DNA of 64,000 nt from Artemia franciscana. Taxonomy: Eukaryota; Arthropoda; Branchiopoda; Anostraca; Artemiidae. Below the pieces are notes generated by a model that worked only from the letters and a program-made list of their open reading frames with translations, had not been told where the DNA came from and ran no database searches. This document shows positions 9,583 through 23,370 of the stretch, in pieces. Position 1 is the stretch's first letter; each line of letters starts with the position of its first letter. Where the stretch lies: positions 48,605,317-48,669,316 of the forward strand of contig NC_088867.1 of NCBI RefSeq assembly GCF_032884065.1, read 5' to 3'. The position numbers and the translations under genes were made by a program.

Positions 9583-11048
9583 TAGCTGTTGGGGTGGCGC
9601 TTCGCGCCACCACAACACCTAGTTGGTGGGGGCGCTTCGCGCCCCCCCCCCCAAGCCCCCCCGCGCGCGTAAGTCGTTACGCGCCATAATAGTTACGCGC
9701 CATTGTAGTTGTGTCCCTATGTCCCACCTGTGAATATAGATAGATATATATATATGGTTTTAACTACGTAAAACTTGCGAATATACAACATTCTTTGCTG
9801 TCCCATTGTCTTTGCATATAAATAGATTGTCAGGTTTACCGACTCTTGAACATGCAACATATAATGGTCCATGGGAAAACAATCTGTATTCAGATCTATA
9901 CCTCATGATTCTAATGATTGCCCTTGAGCTTTGTTGATTGTGATTGCTAATCGACCATTCCCTGTCCCGGTGTCCCGGTCGTCATTTACATCCCCCTGTT
10001 TCCCCCGGTGTCCCCGTTGTAGTTGTGTCCCTGTGTCCCGGTCGTCATTTATATTCCCTGTGTCCCGGGTCCCGGTCGTCATTTGTATCCCGGTGTCCCG
10101 GTCTGTATATACATTCGTTTTTTAGTTTTGTTTTTCTCCTTTATTTTTTTCCTTTTTTTTTCTTTTTTAGCTTATTTAGATTTTTAGATTTTTTAGTTTT
10201 TTTATTAGTTTTTAGTTTTTTTTTTCTTTTTAGTTTTTTTGTCCCGGTCGTCATTTATATCCCCCTGTTTCCCCCGGTGTCCCCGTTGTAGTTGTGTCCC
10301 TGTGTCCCGGTCGTCATTTATATTCCCTGTGTCCCGGTCGTCATTTGTATCCCGGTGTACCGGTCTGTATATACATTCGTTTTTTAGTTTTGTTTTTCTC
10401 CTTTATTTTTTTCCTTTTTTTTTCTTTTTTAGTTTATTTAGATTTTTAGATTTTTTAGTTTTTTTATTAGTTTTTAGTTTTTTTTTCTTTTCAGTTTTTT
10501 TGTAGTTTTTACCTTCTTTTTAGTTTTGTTAATTTTTTTTTTTACTTGTGTCCTGGTCGTCATTTATACTCCCTGTGTCCCGGTGCTTTGTTGATTGCTA
10601 ATCGAACATTCCTTTTGTCCTGGTCGCTTTCTCTTTGAGTGTCGTCATTTATTTTTTTCTTTTTTAGTTATTTTAGTTTTTACCTTTTTTAGTTTTTTTT
10701 AGTTTTTAGTTTTTTTAGTTTTTTACCTTTTTTTAGTTTTTTTAGTTTTTTAGCTTTTTTATTTTTTTTATTAGTTTTTAGTTTTTTTGTAGTTTTTGCC
10801 TTTTTTTTAGTTTTTTTAGTTTTTTAGCTTTTTTATTAGTTTTTAGTTTTTTTTGTAGTTTTTGCCTTTTTTTAGTTTTTTTAGTTTTTTAGCTTTTTTA
10901 TTTTTTTTATTAGTTTTTAGTTTTTTTTGTAGTTTTTGCCTTTTTTTAGTTTTTTCAGTTTTGACGTCACCTGATCCAGTTTTTTCAGGTGACGTCACCT
11001 GATCCACGATCCACAGATCCACAGACAACTTATTTTTATATATATAGA
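9582..11048 (-). mobile_element. Non-autonomous Helitron derivative A (complete ends)
   Basis: Read on minus: the 5' TC end at 11048, TATATATATAAAAATAAG, an 18-bp palindrome TCAGGTGACGTCACCTGA (10985-11002), an A-rich array, blocks of GGGACACAGGGA-type minisatellite (9965-10110, 10243-10370), a 170-bp relic of the helicase C-terminus (about 9770-9960), then the GC hairpins and CTAG at 9582. It encodes nothing; open frames rich in CPGRHLY or FSFF are translations of repeats. It would need Rep/helicase in trans. Confidence 0.85.
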
Positions 11049-11609
11049 TAGTTTTTTTTTTTTTACTTATGTCCTGGTCGTCATTTATACTCCCTGTGTC
11101 CCGGTGCTTTGTTGATTGCTAATCGAACATTCCTTTTGTCCTGGTCGCTTTCTCTTTGAGTGTCGTCATTTATTAGTTTTTTCCTTTTTTTTTTTTAGTT
11201 TTTTATTGGTTTTTACCTTTATTTTAGCTTATTTTTCAGTTTTTTCCTTTTTTTTAGTTTTTTTTTATTTTTTATTTTTTTTTAGTTTTTTACCTTTTTT
11301 TAGTTTTTTTAGTTTTTTTAGTTTTTTAGCTTTTTTACTTTTTTTATTAGTTTTTAGTTTTTTTTTGTAGTTTTTGCCTTTTTTTAGTTTTTTCAGTTTT
11401 TTTTTTAGTTTTTTATTGGTTTTTACCTTTATAGTTTTTTTAGTTTTTTAGCTTTTTTATTTTTTTTTATTAGTTTTTAGTTTTTTTTGTAGTTTTTGCC
11501 TTTTTTTAGTTTTTTCAGTTTTGACGTCACCTGATCCAGTTTTTTCAGGTGACGTCACCTGATCCATCCATCCATCCACAGACAGACAACTTATTTTTAT
11601 ATAGATAGA
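11049..11609 (-). mobile_element. Helitron derivative fragment B (5' part only)
   Basis: Minus-strand 5' end GA at 11608-11609 followed immediately by CTAG of the next element. It contains the T-rich (A-rich on minus) array, the 18-bp palindrome near 11546-11563 and a fragment of the CGAACATTCC/CTTTGAGTGTCG segment. No 3' end; it stops where element A begins. Confidence 0.8.
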
Positions 11610-12486
11610 CTAGCTGTTGGGGTGGCGCTTCGCGCCACCCCAACACCTAGTTGGTGGGGGCGCTTCGCGCCCCCCCCAAGCCCCCCCGCGCGCGTAAGTC
11701 GTTACGCGCCATAATAGTTACGCGCCATTGTAGTTGTGTCCCTATGTTATATAAACTTGCGAATATACAACATTCTTTGCTGTCCCATTGTCTTTGCATA
11801 TAAATAGATTGTCAGGTTATCCCCCTGTTTCCCCCGGTGTCCCCGTTGTAGTTGTGTCCCTGTGTCCCGGTCGTCATTTATATTCCCTGTGTCCCGGGTC
11901 CCGGTCATCATTTGTATCCCGGTGTCCCGGTCTGTATATACATTCGTTTTTTAGTTTTGTTTTTCTCCTTTATTTTTTTCCTTTTTTTTCTTTTTTAGCT
12001 TATTTAGATTTTTAGATTTTTTAGTTTTTTTTATTAGTTTTTAGTTTTTATTTCTTTTTAGTTTTTTTGTCCCGGTCGTCATTTATATCCCCCTGTTTCC
12101 CCCGGTGTCCCCGTTGTAGTTGTGTCCCTGTGTCCCGGTCGTTATTTATTTTTTAGTTTTTTACCTTTTTTTAGTTTTTTTAGTTTTTTAGCTTTTTTAT
12201 TTTTTTTATTAGTTTTTAGTTTTTTTGTAGTTTTTGCCTTTTTTTTAGTTTTTTTAGTTTTTTAGCTTTTTTATTAGTTTTTAGTTTTTTTTGTAGTTTT
12301 TGCCTTTTTTTAGTTTTTTTAGTTTTTTAGCTTTTTTATTTTTTTTATTAGTTTTTAGTTTTTTTTGTAGTTTTTGCCTTTTTTTAGTTTTTTCAGTTTT
12401 GACGTCACCTGATCCAGTTTTTTCAGGTGACGTCACCTGATCCACGATCCACAGATCCACAGACAACTTATTTTTATATATATAGA
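11610..12486 (-). mobile_element. Non-autonomous Helitron derivative C, short form
   Basis: 3' CTAG at 11610-11613, GC hairpins, short helicase relic, minisatellite (about 11820-12140), A-rich array and 5' TC end at 12486. An internal deletion joins the helicase relic 'gattgtcaggtt' directly to the minisatellite; the same deletion is seen in elements G, V, W, X and Y, so it marks a subfamily. Confidence 0.85.
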
Positions 12487-13060
12487 TAGTTTTTTTTTTT
12501 TTACTTATGTCCTGGTCGTCATTTATACTCCCTGTGTCCCGGTGCTTTGTTGATTGCTAATCGAACATTCCTTTTGTCCTGGTCGCTTTCTCTTTGAGTG
12601 TCGTCATTTATTAGTTTTTTCCTTTTTTTTTTAGTTTTTTATTGGTTTTTACCTTTATTTTAGCTTATTTTTCAGTTTTTTCCTTTTTTTTAGTTTTTTT
12701 TTATTTTTTATTTTTTTTATTTTTTTACCTTTTTTTAGTTTTTTTAGTTTTTTTAGTTTTTTAGCTTTTTTACTTTTTTTATTAGTTTTTAGTTTTTTTT
12801 TGTAGTTTTTGCCTTTTTTTAGTTTTTTCAGTTTTTTTTTTAGTTTTTTATTGGTTTTTACCTTTATAGTTTTTTTAGTTTTTTAGCTTTTTTATTTTTT
12901 TTATTAGTTTTTAGTTTTTTTTTGTAGTTTTTGCCTTTTTTTAGTTTTTTCAGTTTTGACGTCACCTAATCCAGTTTTTTCAGGTGACGTCACCTGACAC
13001 ATCCATCCACACATCCATCCACACATCCACAGACAGACAACTTATTTTTATATATATAGA
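12487..13060 (-). mobile_element. Helitron derivative fragment D (5' part)
   Basis: 5' TC end at 13060 with a GGATGGATGTGTGGATGG-type leader, a palindrome-containing leader and an A-rich array. It matches the first ~570 bp of element G (14842-15400) in inverse orientation. Confidence 0.8.
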
Positions 13061-13078
13061 TATATATATATATATATA

Positions 13079-14467
<1,389 letters not shown>

Positions 14468-14841
14468 TCATATTTTTTTAGTTTTCTTTTTCTCTTTTAT
14501 TTTTCAGTTTTTTCCTTTTTTTTAGTTTTTTTCTTTTTTAGTTTTTAGTTTTTTTTTAGTTTTTTACCTTTTTTTAGTTTTTTTTTAGTTTTTTTTAGTT
14601 TTTTAGCTTTTTTAGTTTTTTTATTAGTTTTTATTTTTTTGTAGTTTTTGCCTTTTTTTATTTTTTTCAGTTTTTTTTTAGTTATTAGATTTTTACCTTT
14701 TTTTAGTTTTTTTTTAGTTTTTTAGCTTTTTTAGTTTTTTTCTTCTTTTGTATTAGTGTGAAATAATTCAGACGTCATATGCGGACAAACATGACGTCAC
14801 CTGATCCACAGATCCACACACAGACAACTTATTTTTATATA
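14468..14841 (-). mobile_element. Helitron derivative fragment F (5' part)
   Basis: A-rich array on minus plus leader (GCATATGACGTCTGAATTATTTC type, 'taatacaaaag') and a degenerate 5' end that meets the + element at 14842 head to head. Confidence 0.7.
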
Positions 14842-16443
14842 TCTATATATATAAAAATAAGTTGTCTGTGGATGGATGGATGGATGGATGTGTGGATGGA
14901 TGTGTCAGGTGACGTCTGTGGATGTGTGGATGGATGTGTGGATGGATGTGTCAGGTGACGTCACCTGAAAAAACTGGATTAGGTGACGTCAAAACTGAAA
15001 AAACTAAAAAAAGGCAAAAACTACAAAAAAAACTAAAAACTAATAAAAAAAATAAAAAAGCTAAAAAACTAAAAAAACTATAAAGGTAAAAACCAATAAA
15101 AAACTAAAAAAAAAACTGAAAAAACTAAAAAAAGGCAAAAACTACAAAAAAAAACTAAAAACTAATAAAAAAAGTAAAAAAGCTAAAAAACTAAAAAAAC
15201 TAAAAAAAGGTAAAAAACTAAAAAAAATAAAAAATAAAAAAAAACTAAAAAAAAGGAAAAAACTGAAAAATAAGCTAAAATAAAGGTAAAAACCAATAAA
15301 AAACTAAAAAAAAAAAGGAAAAAACTAATAAATGACGACACTCAAAGAGAAAGCGACCAGGACAAAAAACTAAAAAAAAAGGCAAAAACTACAAAAAAAC
15401 TAAAAACTAATAAAAAAAATAAAAAAGCTAAAAAACTAAAAAAACTAAAAAAAGGTAAAAAACTAAAAAAACTAAAAACTAAAAAAAAACTAAAAAAGGT
15501 AAAAACTAAAAGAACTAAAAAAGAAAAAAATAAATGACGACACTCAAAGAGAAAGCGACCAGGACAAAAGGAATGTTCGATTAGCAATCAACAAAGCACC
15601 GGGACACAGGGAGTATAAATGACGACCAGGACACAAGTAAAAAAAAAAGTAACAAAACTAAAAAGAAGGTAAAACTACAAAAAAACTAAAAAGAAAAAAA
15701 AACTAAAAACTAATAAAAAAACTAAAAAATCTAAAAATCTAAATAAACTAAAAAAGAAAAAAAAGGAAAAAAATAAAGGAGAAAAACAAAACTAAAAAAC
15801 GAATGTATATACAGACCGGTACACCGGGATACAAATGACGACCGGGACACAGGGAATATAAATAACGACCGGGACACAGGGACACAACTACAACGGGGAC
15901 ACCGGGGGAAACAGGGGGATATAAATGACGACCGGGACAAAAAAACTAAAAAGAAATAAAAACTAAAAACTAATAAAAAAAACTAAAAAATCTAAAAATC
16001 TAAATAAGCTAAAAAAGAAAAAAAAAGGAAAAAAATAAAGGAGAAAAACAAAACTAAAAAACGAATGTATATACAGACCGGGACACCGGGATACAAATGA
16101 TGACCGGGACCCGGGACACAGGGAATATAAATGACGACCGGGACACAGGGACACAACTACAACGGGGACACCGGGGGAAACAGGGGGATAACCTGACAAT
16201 CTATTTATATGCAAAGACAATGGGACAGCAAAGAATGTTGTATATTCGCAAGTTTTACGTAGTTAAAACCATATATCTATATATATATCTATATTCACAG
16301 GTGGGACATAGGGACACAACTACAATGGCGCGTAACTATTATGGCGCGTAACGACTTACGCGTGCGGGGGGGCTTGGGGGGGGCGCGAAGCGCCCCCACC
16401 AACTAGGTGTTGGGGTGGCGCGAAGCGCCACCCCAACAGCTAG
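14842..16443 (+). mobile_element. Non-autonomous Helitron G (1.6-kb subfamily)
   Basis: TC at 14842-14843 to CTAG at 16440-16443. Order: leader with GGATGGATG repeats and two GACGTCA-containing palindromes, A-rich array (14990-15340), CACTCAAAGAGAAAGCGACC segment (two copies), A-rich array, two minisatellite blocks (15810-15950, 16070-16190), short helicase relic, internal (TA)n, GC hairpins. Members V, W, X and Y share the same order. Confidence 0.85.
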
Positions 16444-16459
16444 TATAGATATATATACA

Positions 16460-16631
16460 CTAGCTGTTGGGGTGGTGCTTCACGCCACCCTAACACCTAG
16501 TTGGAGGGCGCTTAGCACCCCCCCCCCAAGCCCCCCCGCGCGCGTAAGTCGTTACGCGCCATATTAGTTACGCGCCATTGTAGTTGTGTCCCTGTGTCCC
16601 ACCTGTGAATAAAGATATATATATATATATA
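16460..16631 (-). mobile_element. Helitron 3'-end fragment H
   Basis: CTAG at 16460 and the two GC hairpins, here with several point changes (for example GGTGGTGCTTCACGCCACCC), ending in (TA)n. More diverged than its neighbours, so probably older. Confidence 0.75.
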
Positions 16632-17066
16632 CTAGCTGTTGGGGTGGCGCTTCGCGCCACCCCAACACCTAGTTGGTGGGGGCGCTTCGCGCCCCCCCCA
16701 AGCCCCCCCGCGCGCGTAAGTCGTTACGCGCCATAATAGTTACGCGCCATTGTAGTTGTGTCCCTATGTCCCACCTGTGAATATAGATATATATATATAT
16801 ATGGTTTTAACTACGTAAAACTTGCGAATATACAACATTCTTTGCTGTCCCATTGTCTTTGCATATAAATAGATTGTCAGGTTATCCCCCTGTTTCCCCC
16901 GGTGTCCCCGTTGTAGTTGTGTCCCTGTGTCCCGGTCGTCATTTATATTCCCTGTGTCCCGGGTCCCGGTCATCATTTGTATCCCGGTGTCCCGGTCTGT
17001 ATATACATTCGTTTTTTAGTTTTGTTTTTCTCCTTTATTTTTTTTCCTTTTTTTTTCTTTTTTAGC
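16632..17066 (-). mobile_element. Helitron derivative I, broken at 17066
   Basis: 3' CTAG at 16632, hairpins, helicase relic and minisatellite with the subfamily deletion. At about 17066 the T-rich strand switches abruptly to A-rich (TTTTTTAGC then AACTAATAAAAA), so the rest of this element is replaced by an inverted one. Confidence 0.75.
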
Positions 17067-18001
17067 AACTAATAAAAAAAAATAAAAAAGCTAAAAAACT
17101 AAAAAAACTAAAAAAACTAAAAAAAAGATAAAAAACTAAAAAAACTAAAAACTAAAAAAAAAGGAAAAAAACTGAAAAATAAGCTAAAATAAAGGTAAAA
17201 ACCAATAAAAAACTAAAAAAAAAACTGAAAAAACTAAAAAAAAGGCAAAAACTACAAAAAAAAAAAAACTAAAAACTAATAAAAAAAAGTAAAAAAGCTA
17301 AAAAACTAAAAAAACTAAAAAAACTAAAAAAAGGTAAAAAACTAAAAAAAAAATAAAAAATAAAAAAAAAACTAAAAAAAAAGGAAAAAACTGAAAAATA
17401 AGCTAAAATAAAGGTAAAAAACCACCGGGACACAGGGAATATAAATGACGACCGGGACACAGGGACACAACTACAACGGGGAAACCGGGGGAAACAGGGG
17501 GATATAAATGACGACCGGGACAAAAAAACTAAAAAGAAAAAAAAATAAAAAACTAATAAAAAAACTAAAAAAATCTAAAAATCTAAATAAGCTAAAAAAG
17601 AAAAAAAAGGAAAAAAATAAAGGAGAAAAACAAAACTAAAAAACGAATGTATATACAGACCGGGACACCGGGATACAAATGACGACCGGGACACAGGGAA
17701 TATAAATGACGACCGGGACACAGGGACACAACTACAACGGGGACACCGGGGGAAACAGGGGGATGTAAATGACGACCGGGACACCGGGACAGGGAATGGT
17801 CGATTAGCAATCACCATCAACAAAGCTCAAGGGCAATCATTAGAATCATGAGGTATAGATCTGAATACAGATTGTTTTCCCATGGACCATTATATGTTGC
17901 ATGTTCAAGAGTCGGTAAACCTGACAATCTATTTATATGCAAAGACAATGGGACAGCAAAGAATGTTGTATATTCGCAAGTTTTACGTAGTTAAAACCAT
18001 A
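17067..18001 (+). mobile_element. Helitron derivative, 5'- and 3'-truncated, + strand
   Basis: A-rich array, minisatellite (17425-17540 and 17655-17790), then the helicase C-terminal relic (17800-17993, with NKAQG-type text and an in-frame stop after 'LES'). It lacks its own 5' TC and 3' hairpins; the next element begins at 18002. Confidence 0.75.
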
Positions 18002-19824
18002 TCTATATATATAAAAAATAAGTTGTCTGTGTGTGGATCTGTGGATCAGGTGACGTCATGTTTGTCCGCATATGACGTCTGAATTATTTCACACTAATAC
18101 AAAATAAGAAAAAAAACTAAAAAAGGTAAAAACTACAAAAAAAACTAAAAAGAAAAAAACACTAAAAAAGCTAAAAAACTAAAAAAAACTAAAAAAGGTA
18201 AAAAACTAAAAACTAAAAAAAACTGAAAAAACTAAAAAAGGCAAAAACTACAAAAAAAACTAAAAAACTAATAAAAAACTAAAAAATCTAAAAAACTAAA
18301 AACTAAAAAAACTAAAAAAAGGTAAAAAACTAAAAAAAAACTAAAAACTAAAAAAGAAAAAAATAAAAAATGGAAAAGACTGAAAAATAAAAGAGAAAAA
18401 GAAAACTAAAAAAATATGAATGAAAATACAAAAAAATAAAAAAGATAAAAACTACAAAAAAACTAAAAAGAAAAAACAAAAAAAACTAAAAAAGCTAAAA
18501 AATAAAAGAAGCAAAAATCTAAAGAAGGTAAAAACTACAAAAAAAAAGAAAACAAAATAAAAAATCTAAAAAAGCTTAAAAACTAAAAAAAAAAACTAAA
18601 AAAAGATAAAAAACTAAAAAAAACTAAAAAAAGGAAAAAAACCATAAAATAAACTAAAAACTAATAAAAAAAAAAATAAAAAAAGCTAAAAAACTAAAAA
18701 AACTAAAAAAAAACTAAAAAAGGTAAAAACTAAAAGAACTAAAAAAGAAAAAAAAACTAAAAAAAGGAAAAAACTGAAAATTAAAGGAGAAAAAGAAAAC
18801 TAAAAAAAATATAAATAAAAATAAAAAAACTAAAAAGATAAAAACTTCAAAAAAAAACTAAAAAGAAAAAAGAAAAAAACTAAAAAACCTAAAAAAAGGT
18901 AAAAACCAATAAAAAAAAAATAAAAACAAAAAAAGGGAAAAAATTAAAAATTTATTTCATCATAAGTTTTCAACTGACGAAATTACAGACCGGGACATCG
19001 GGACACAAATGACGACCGGGACACCGGCACATAGGGAATATGAATGACGACACTCAAAGAGAAAGCGACCGGGACAAAAGGAATGTTCGATTAGCAATCA
19101 ACAAAGCACCGGGACACAAATGACGACCGGGACACAGGGAGTATAAATGACGACCAGGATATAAGTAAAAAAAACTAAAAAAACTAAAAAAAAGGTAAAA
19201 ACTACAAAAAAACTAAAAAGAAAAAAAAATAAAAACTAATAAAAAAACTAAAAAATCTAAAAATCTAAATAAACTAAAAAAGAAAAAAAATAAAAAGGAA
19301 AAAAATAAAGAAGAAAAACAAAACTAAAAAACGAATGTATATACAGACCGGGACACCGGATACAAATGACGACCGGGACACAGGGAATATAAATGACGAC
19401 CGGGACACAGGGACACAACTACAACGGGGACGCCGGGGGGCACAGGGGGATATAAATGACGACCGAGACACCGGGACACATGGAATATAAATGACGCCCG
19501 GGACACTCAAAGAGAAATCACAGACTGGGACACCGGGACAGAAATGAAGACCTGGACACAGGGACAAAACTACAAAGGGGATGCCGGGGGGCACAAGGGG
19601 ATATATAAATGACGATGGCGGCACAGGGAATGGTAGATTAGCAATCACCATCAACAAAGCTCAAGGGCAATCATTAGAATCATGAGGTATAGATCTGAAT
19701 AAGGATTGTTTTCCCATGGACCATTATATGTTGCATTTTCAAGAGTCGGTAAACAATCTATTTATAAGCACAGACAATGGGACAGCAAAGAATGTTGTAT
19801 ATTCGCAAGTTTTACGTAGTTAAA

Positions 19825-19920
<96 letters not shown>

Positions 19921-20071
19921 ATATCACAGGTGGGACATAGGGACACAACTACAATGGCGCGTAACTAATATGGCGCGTAACGACTTACGCGCGCGCGGGG
20001 GCTTGGGGGGGGCGCGAAGCGCCCCCACCAACTAGGTGTTGGGGTGGCGCGAAGCGCCACCCCAACAGCTA

Positions 20072-20072
<1 letters not shown>
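18002..20072 (+). mobile_element. Non-autonomous Helitron J (2.07 kb, long A-rich array)
   Basis: TC at 18002-18003, leader with GTGACGTCATG and GCATATGACGTCTGAATT, a very long A-rich array (18090-18950), minisatellite (18985-19610) with variant units such as GGGGATGCCGGGGGGCAC, helicase relic (19630-19820), internal (TA)n interrupted once by AATATA, subterminal region, hairpins, CTAG at 20069-20072. Confidence 0.85.

Positions 20073-20164
<92 letters not shown>
20073..20164. repeat. (TA)n at tail-to-tail junction
   Basis: About 90 bp of TA between the CTAG of a + element and the CTAG of a minus element. Confidence 0.95.
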
Positions 20165-20165
<1 letters not shown>

Positions 20166-20321
20166 TAGCTGTTGGGGTGGCGCTTCGCGCCACCCCAACA
20201 CCTAGTTGGTGGGGGCGCTTCGCGCCCCCCCCAAGCCCCCCCGCGCGCGTAAGTCGTTACGCGCCATAATAGTTTCGCGCCATTGTAGTTGTGTCCCTAT
20301 GTCCCACCTGTGAATATAGAT

Positions 20322-20362
<41 letters not shown>
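20165..20362 (-). mobile_element. Helitron 3'-end fragment K
   Basis: CTAG at 20165, GC hairpins and subterminal GGGACATAGGGACACAAC (on minus), then (TA)n leading into the 3' end of element L. Only the last ~160 bp of a Helitron. Confidence 0.85.
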
Positions 20363-20363
<1 letters not shown>

Positions 20364-21929
20364 TAGCTGTTGGGGTGGCGCTTCGCGCCACCCCAACACC
20401 TAGTTGGTGGGGGCGCTTCGCGCCCCCCCAAGCCCCCCCGCGCGCGTAAGTCGTTACGCGCCATAATAGTTACGCGCCATATTCTTTGCTGTCCCATTGT
20501 CTTTGCATATAAATAGATTGTCAGGTTTACCGACTCTTGAACATGCAACATATAATGGTCCATGGGAAAACAATCTGTATTCAGATCTATACCTCATGAT
20601 TCTAATGATTGCCCTTGAGCTTTGTTGATGGTGATTGCTAATCGACCATTCCCTGTCCCGGTGTCCCGGTCGTCATTTACATCCCCCTGTTTCCTCCGGT
20701 GTCCCCGTTGTAGTTGTGTCCCTGTGTCCCGGTCGTCATTTATATTCCCTGTGTCCCGGTCGTCATTTGTATCCCGGTGTCCCGGTCTGTATATACATTC
20801 GTTTTTTAGTTTTGTTTTTCTCCTTTATTTTTTTCCTTTTTTTTTCTTTTTTAGTTTATTTAGATTTTTAGATTTTTTAGTTTTTTTATTAGTTTTAGTT
20901 TTTTTTTCTTTTTAGTTTTTTTGTCCCGGTCGTCATTTATATCCCCCTGTTTCCCCCGGTGTCCCCGTTGTAGTTGTGTCCCTGTGTCCCGGTCGTCATT
21001 TATATTCCCTGTGTCCCGGTCGTCATTTGTATCCCGGTGTACCGGTCTGTATATACATTCGTTTTTTAGTTTTGTTTTTCTCCTTTATTTTTTTCCTTTT
21101 TTTTTCTTTTTTAGTTTATTTAGATTTTTAGATTTTTTAGTTTTTTTATTAGTTTTTATTTTTTTTTCTTTTTAGTTTTTTGTAGTTTTTACCTTCTTTT
21201 TAGTTTTGTTAATTTTTTTTTTTACTTATGTCCTGGTCGTCATTTATACTCCCTATGTCCCGGTGCTTTGTTGATTGCTAATCGAACATTCCTTTTGTCC
21301 TGGTCGCTTTCTCTTTGAGTGTCGTCATTTATTTTTTTCTTTTTTAGTTCTTTTAGTTTTTACCTTTTTTAGTTTTTTTTAGTTTTTTAGATGAAATTTT
21401 TTTTAGTTTTTTCCTTTTTTTCTTTTTAGTTTTTTATTGGTTTTTACCTTTATGTTAGCTTATTTTTCAGTTTTTTCCTTTTTTTTTAGTTTTTTTTTAT
21501 TTTTTATTTTTTTTAGTTTTTTACCTTTTTTTAGTTTTTTTAGTTTTTTTTAGTTTTTTTAGTTTTTTAGCTTTTTTACTTTTTTTATTAGTTTTTAGTT
21601 TTTTTGTAGTTTTTGCCTTTTTTTAGTTTTTTCAGTTTTTTTTTTAGTTTTTTATTGGTTTTTACCTTTATTTTAGCTTATTTTTCAGTTTTTTTCCTTT
21701 TTTTTTAGTTTTTTTAGTTTTTAGTTTTTTAGTTTTTTACCTTTTTTTTAGTTTTTTTAGTTTTTTTAGTTTTTTAGCTTTTTTATTTTTTTTATTAGTT
21801 TTTAGTTTTTTTTGTAGTTTTTGCCTTTTTTTTTAGTTTTTTTAGTTTTTTAGCTTTTTTATTAGTTTTTAGTTTTTTTTGTAGTTTTTGCCTTTTTTTA
21901 GTTTGACAACTTATTTTTATATATATAGA
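20363..21929 (-). mobile_element. Non-autonomous Helitron L
   Basis: CTAG at 20363, 5' TC at 21929. A deletion removes the subterminal GGGACACAACTACAA segment and joins the hairpin region directly to the helicase relic ('cgcgccatattctttgctgtcccattg', 20463-20490). Two minisatellite blocks and a long A-rich array (on minus) follow. The 5' leader lacks the palindrome block. Confidence 0.8.
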
Positions 21930-22478
21930 TAGTTTTTTTTTTTTTACTTATGTCCTGGTCGTCATTTATACTCCCTGTGTCCCGGTGCTTTGTTGATTGC
22001 TAATCGAACATTCCTTTTGTCCTGGTCGCTTTCTCTTTGAGTGTCGTCATTTATTAGTTTTTTCCTTTTTTTCTTTTTAGTTTTTTATTGGTTTTTACCT
22101 TTATTTTAGCTTATTTTTCAGTTTTTTCCTTTTTTTTATTTTTTTTTTATTTTTTATTTTTTTTAGTTTTTTACCTTTTTTTAGTTTTTTTAGTTTTTTA
22201 GCTTTTTTACTTTTTTTATTAGTTTTTAGTTTTTTTTTGTAGTTTTTTGCCTTTTTTTAGTTTTTTCAGTTTTTTTTTTAGTTTTTTATTGGTTTTTACC
22301 TTTATAGTTTTTTTAGTTTTTTAGCTTTTTTATTTTTTTTATTAGTTTTTAGTTTTTTTTTGTAGTTTTTGCCTTTTTTTAGTTTTTTCAGTTTTGACGT
22401 CACCTGATCCAGTTTTTTCAGGTGACGTCACCTGATCCACACATCCACAGACAGACAACTTATTTTTATATATATAGA
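21930..22478 (-). mobile_element. Helitron derivative fragment M (5' part)
   Basis: 5' TC end at 22478, leader with TCAGGTGACGTCACCTGA (about 22418-22435), A-rich array on minus and the CTTTGAGTGTCG segment. Truncated at the element L boundary. Confidence 0.8.
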
Positions 22479-23342
22479 TTTATATTTTTTATATTTATTA
22501 ATATTTTTTTAGTTTTCTTTTCTCTTATTTTTCAGTTTTTTCCTTTTTTTTAGTTTTTTCTTTTTTAGTTTTTAGTTTTTTTTTTGTTTTTTACCTTTTT
22601 TTAGTTTTTTTAGTTTTTTTAGTTTTTTAGCTTTTTTAGTTTTTTTATTAGTTTTTAGTTTTTTTTTAGTTTTTGCCTTTTTTTTAGTTTTTCAGTTTTT
22701 TAGTTTTTGGTTTTTTACCTTTTTTTAGTTTTTTTTAGTTTTTTAGCTTTTTTAGTTTTTTTTCTGTTTAGTTTTTTTTTGTAGTTTTTACTTTTTAGTT
22801 TTTTTTCTTCTTTTGTATTAGTGTGAAATAATTCAGACGTCATATGCGGACAAACACGACGTCACTCGACAGACAGACAGACAGACATAACCCACAAACA
22901 ACTTAAATTTATATATATTTATTCATATTTTTTTAGTTTTCTTTTTCTCTTTTATTTTTCAGTTTTTTTCCTTTTTTTTAGTTTTTTTCTTTTTTAATTT
23001 TTAGTTTTTTTTAGTTTTTTACCTTTTTTAGTTTTTTTTTAGTTTTTTTAGTTTTTTAGCTTTTTTAGTTTTTTTATTAGTTTTTATTTTTTTTGTAGTT
23101 TTGCCTTTTTTTATTTTTTTCAGTTTTTTTTTATTTATTAGATTTTTACCTTTTTTTAGTTTTTTTAGTTTTTTAGCTTTTTTAGTTTTTTTTCTTTTTA
23201 GTTTTTTTTGTAGTTTTTACCTTTTTTAGTTTTTTTCTTCTTTTGTATTAGTGTGAAATAATTCAGACGTCATATGCGAACAAACATGACGTCACCTGAT
23301 CCATCCACAGACAGACAGACAACTTATTTTTATATATATAGA
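22479..23342 (-). mobile_element. Two older Helitron 5' fragments in tandem
   Basis: Two A-rich arrays on minus, each ending in a leader with GCATATGACGTCTGAATTATTTC (about 22826-22850 and 23255-23280) and a 5' end (about 22918, degenerate; 23342, intact TC). The pair resembles 14040-14841 in order and sequence. Confidence 0.7.
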
Positions 23343-23370
23343 TAGATATATATATATATATATATATATA

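Noticed and set aside
9931..10505. Open frames translating to CPGRHLYSLCPG and FSFFLFF repeats (many copies between 9.9 and 61.7 kb)
   Set aside because: They are readings of the GGGACACAGGGA minisatellite and the A/T-rich arrays; frames differ between copies, have no consistent start, and encode no domain.
16070..16190. CRISPR-like regular repeats (GACCGGGACAC units)
   Set aside because: Units are degenerate, directly adjacent without unique spacers, and sit in eukaryotic transposons; this is a minisatellite.
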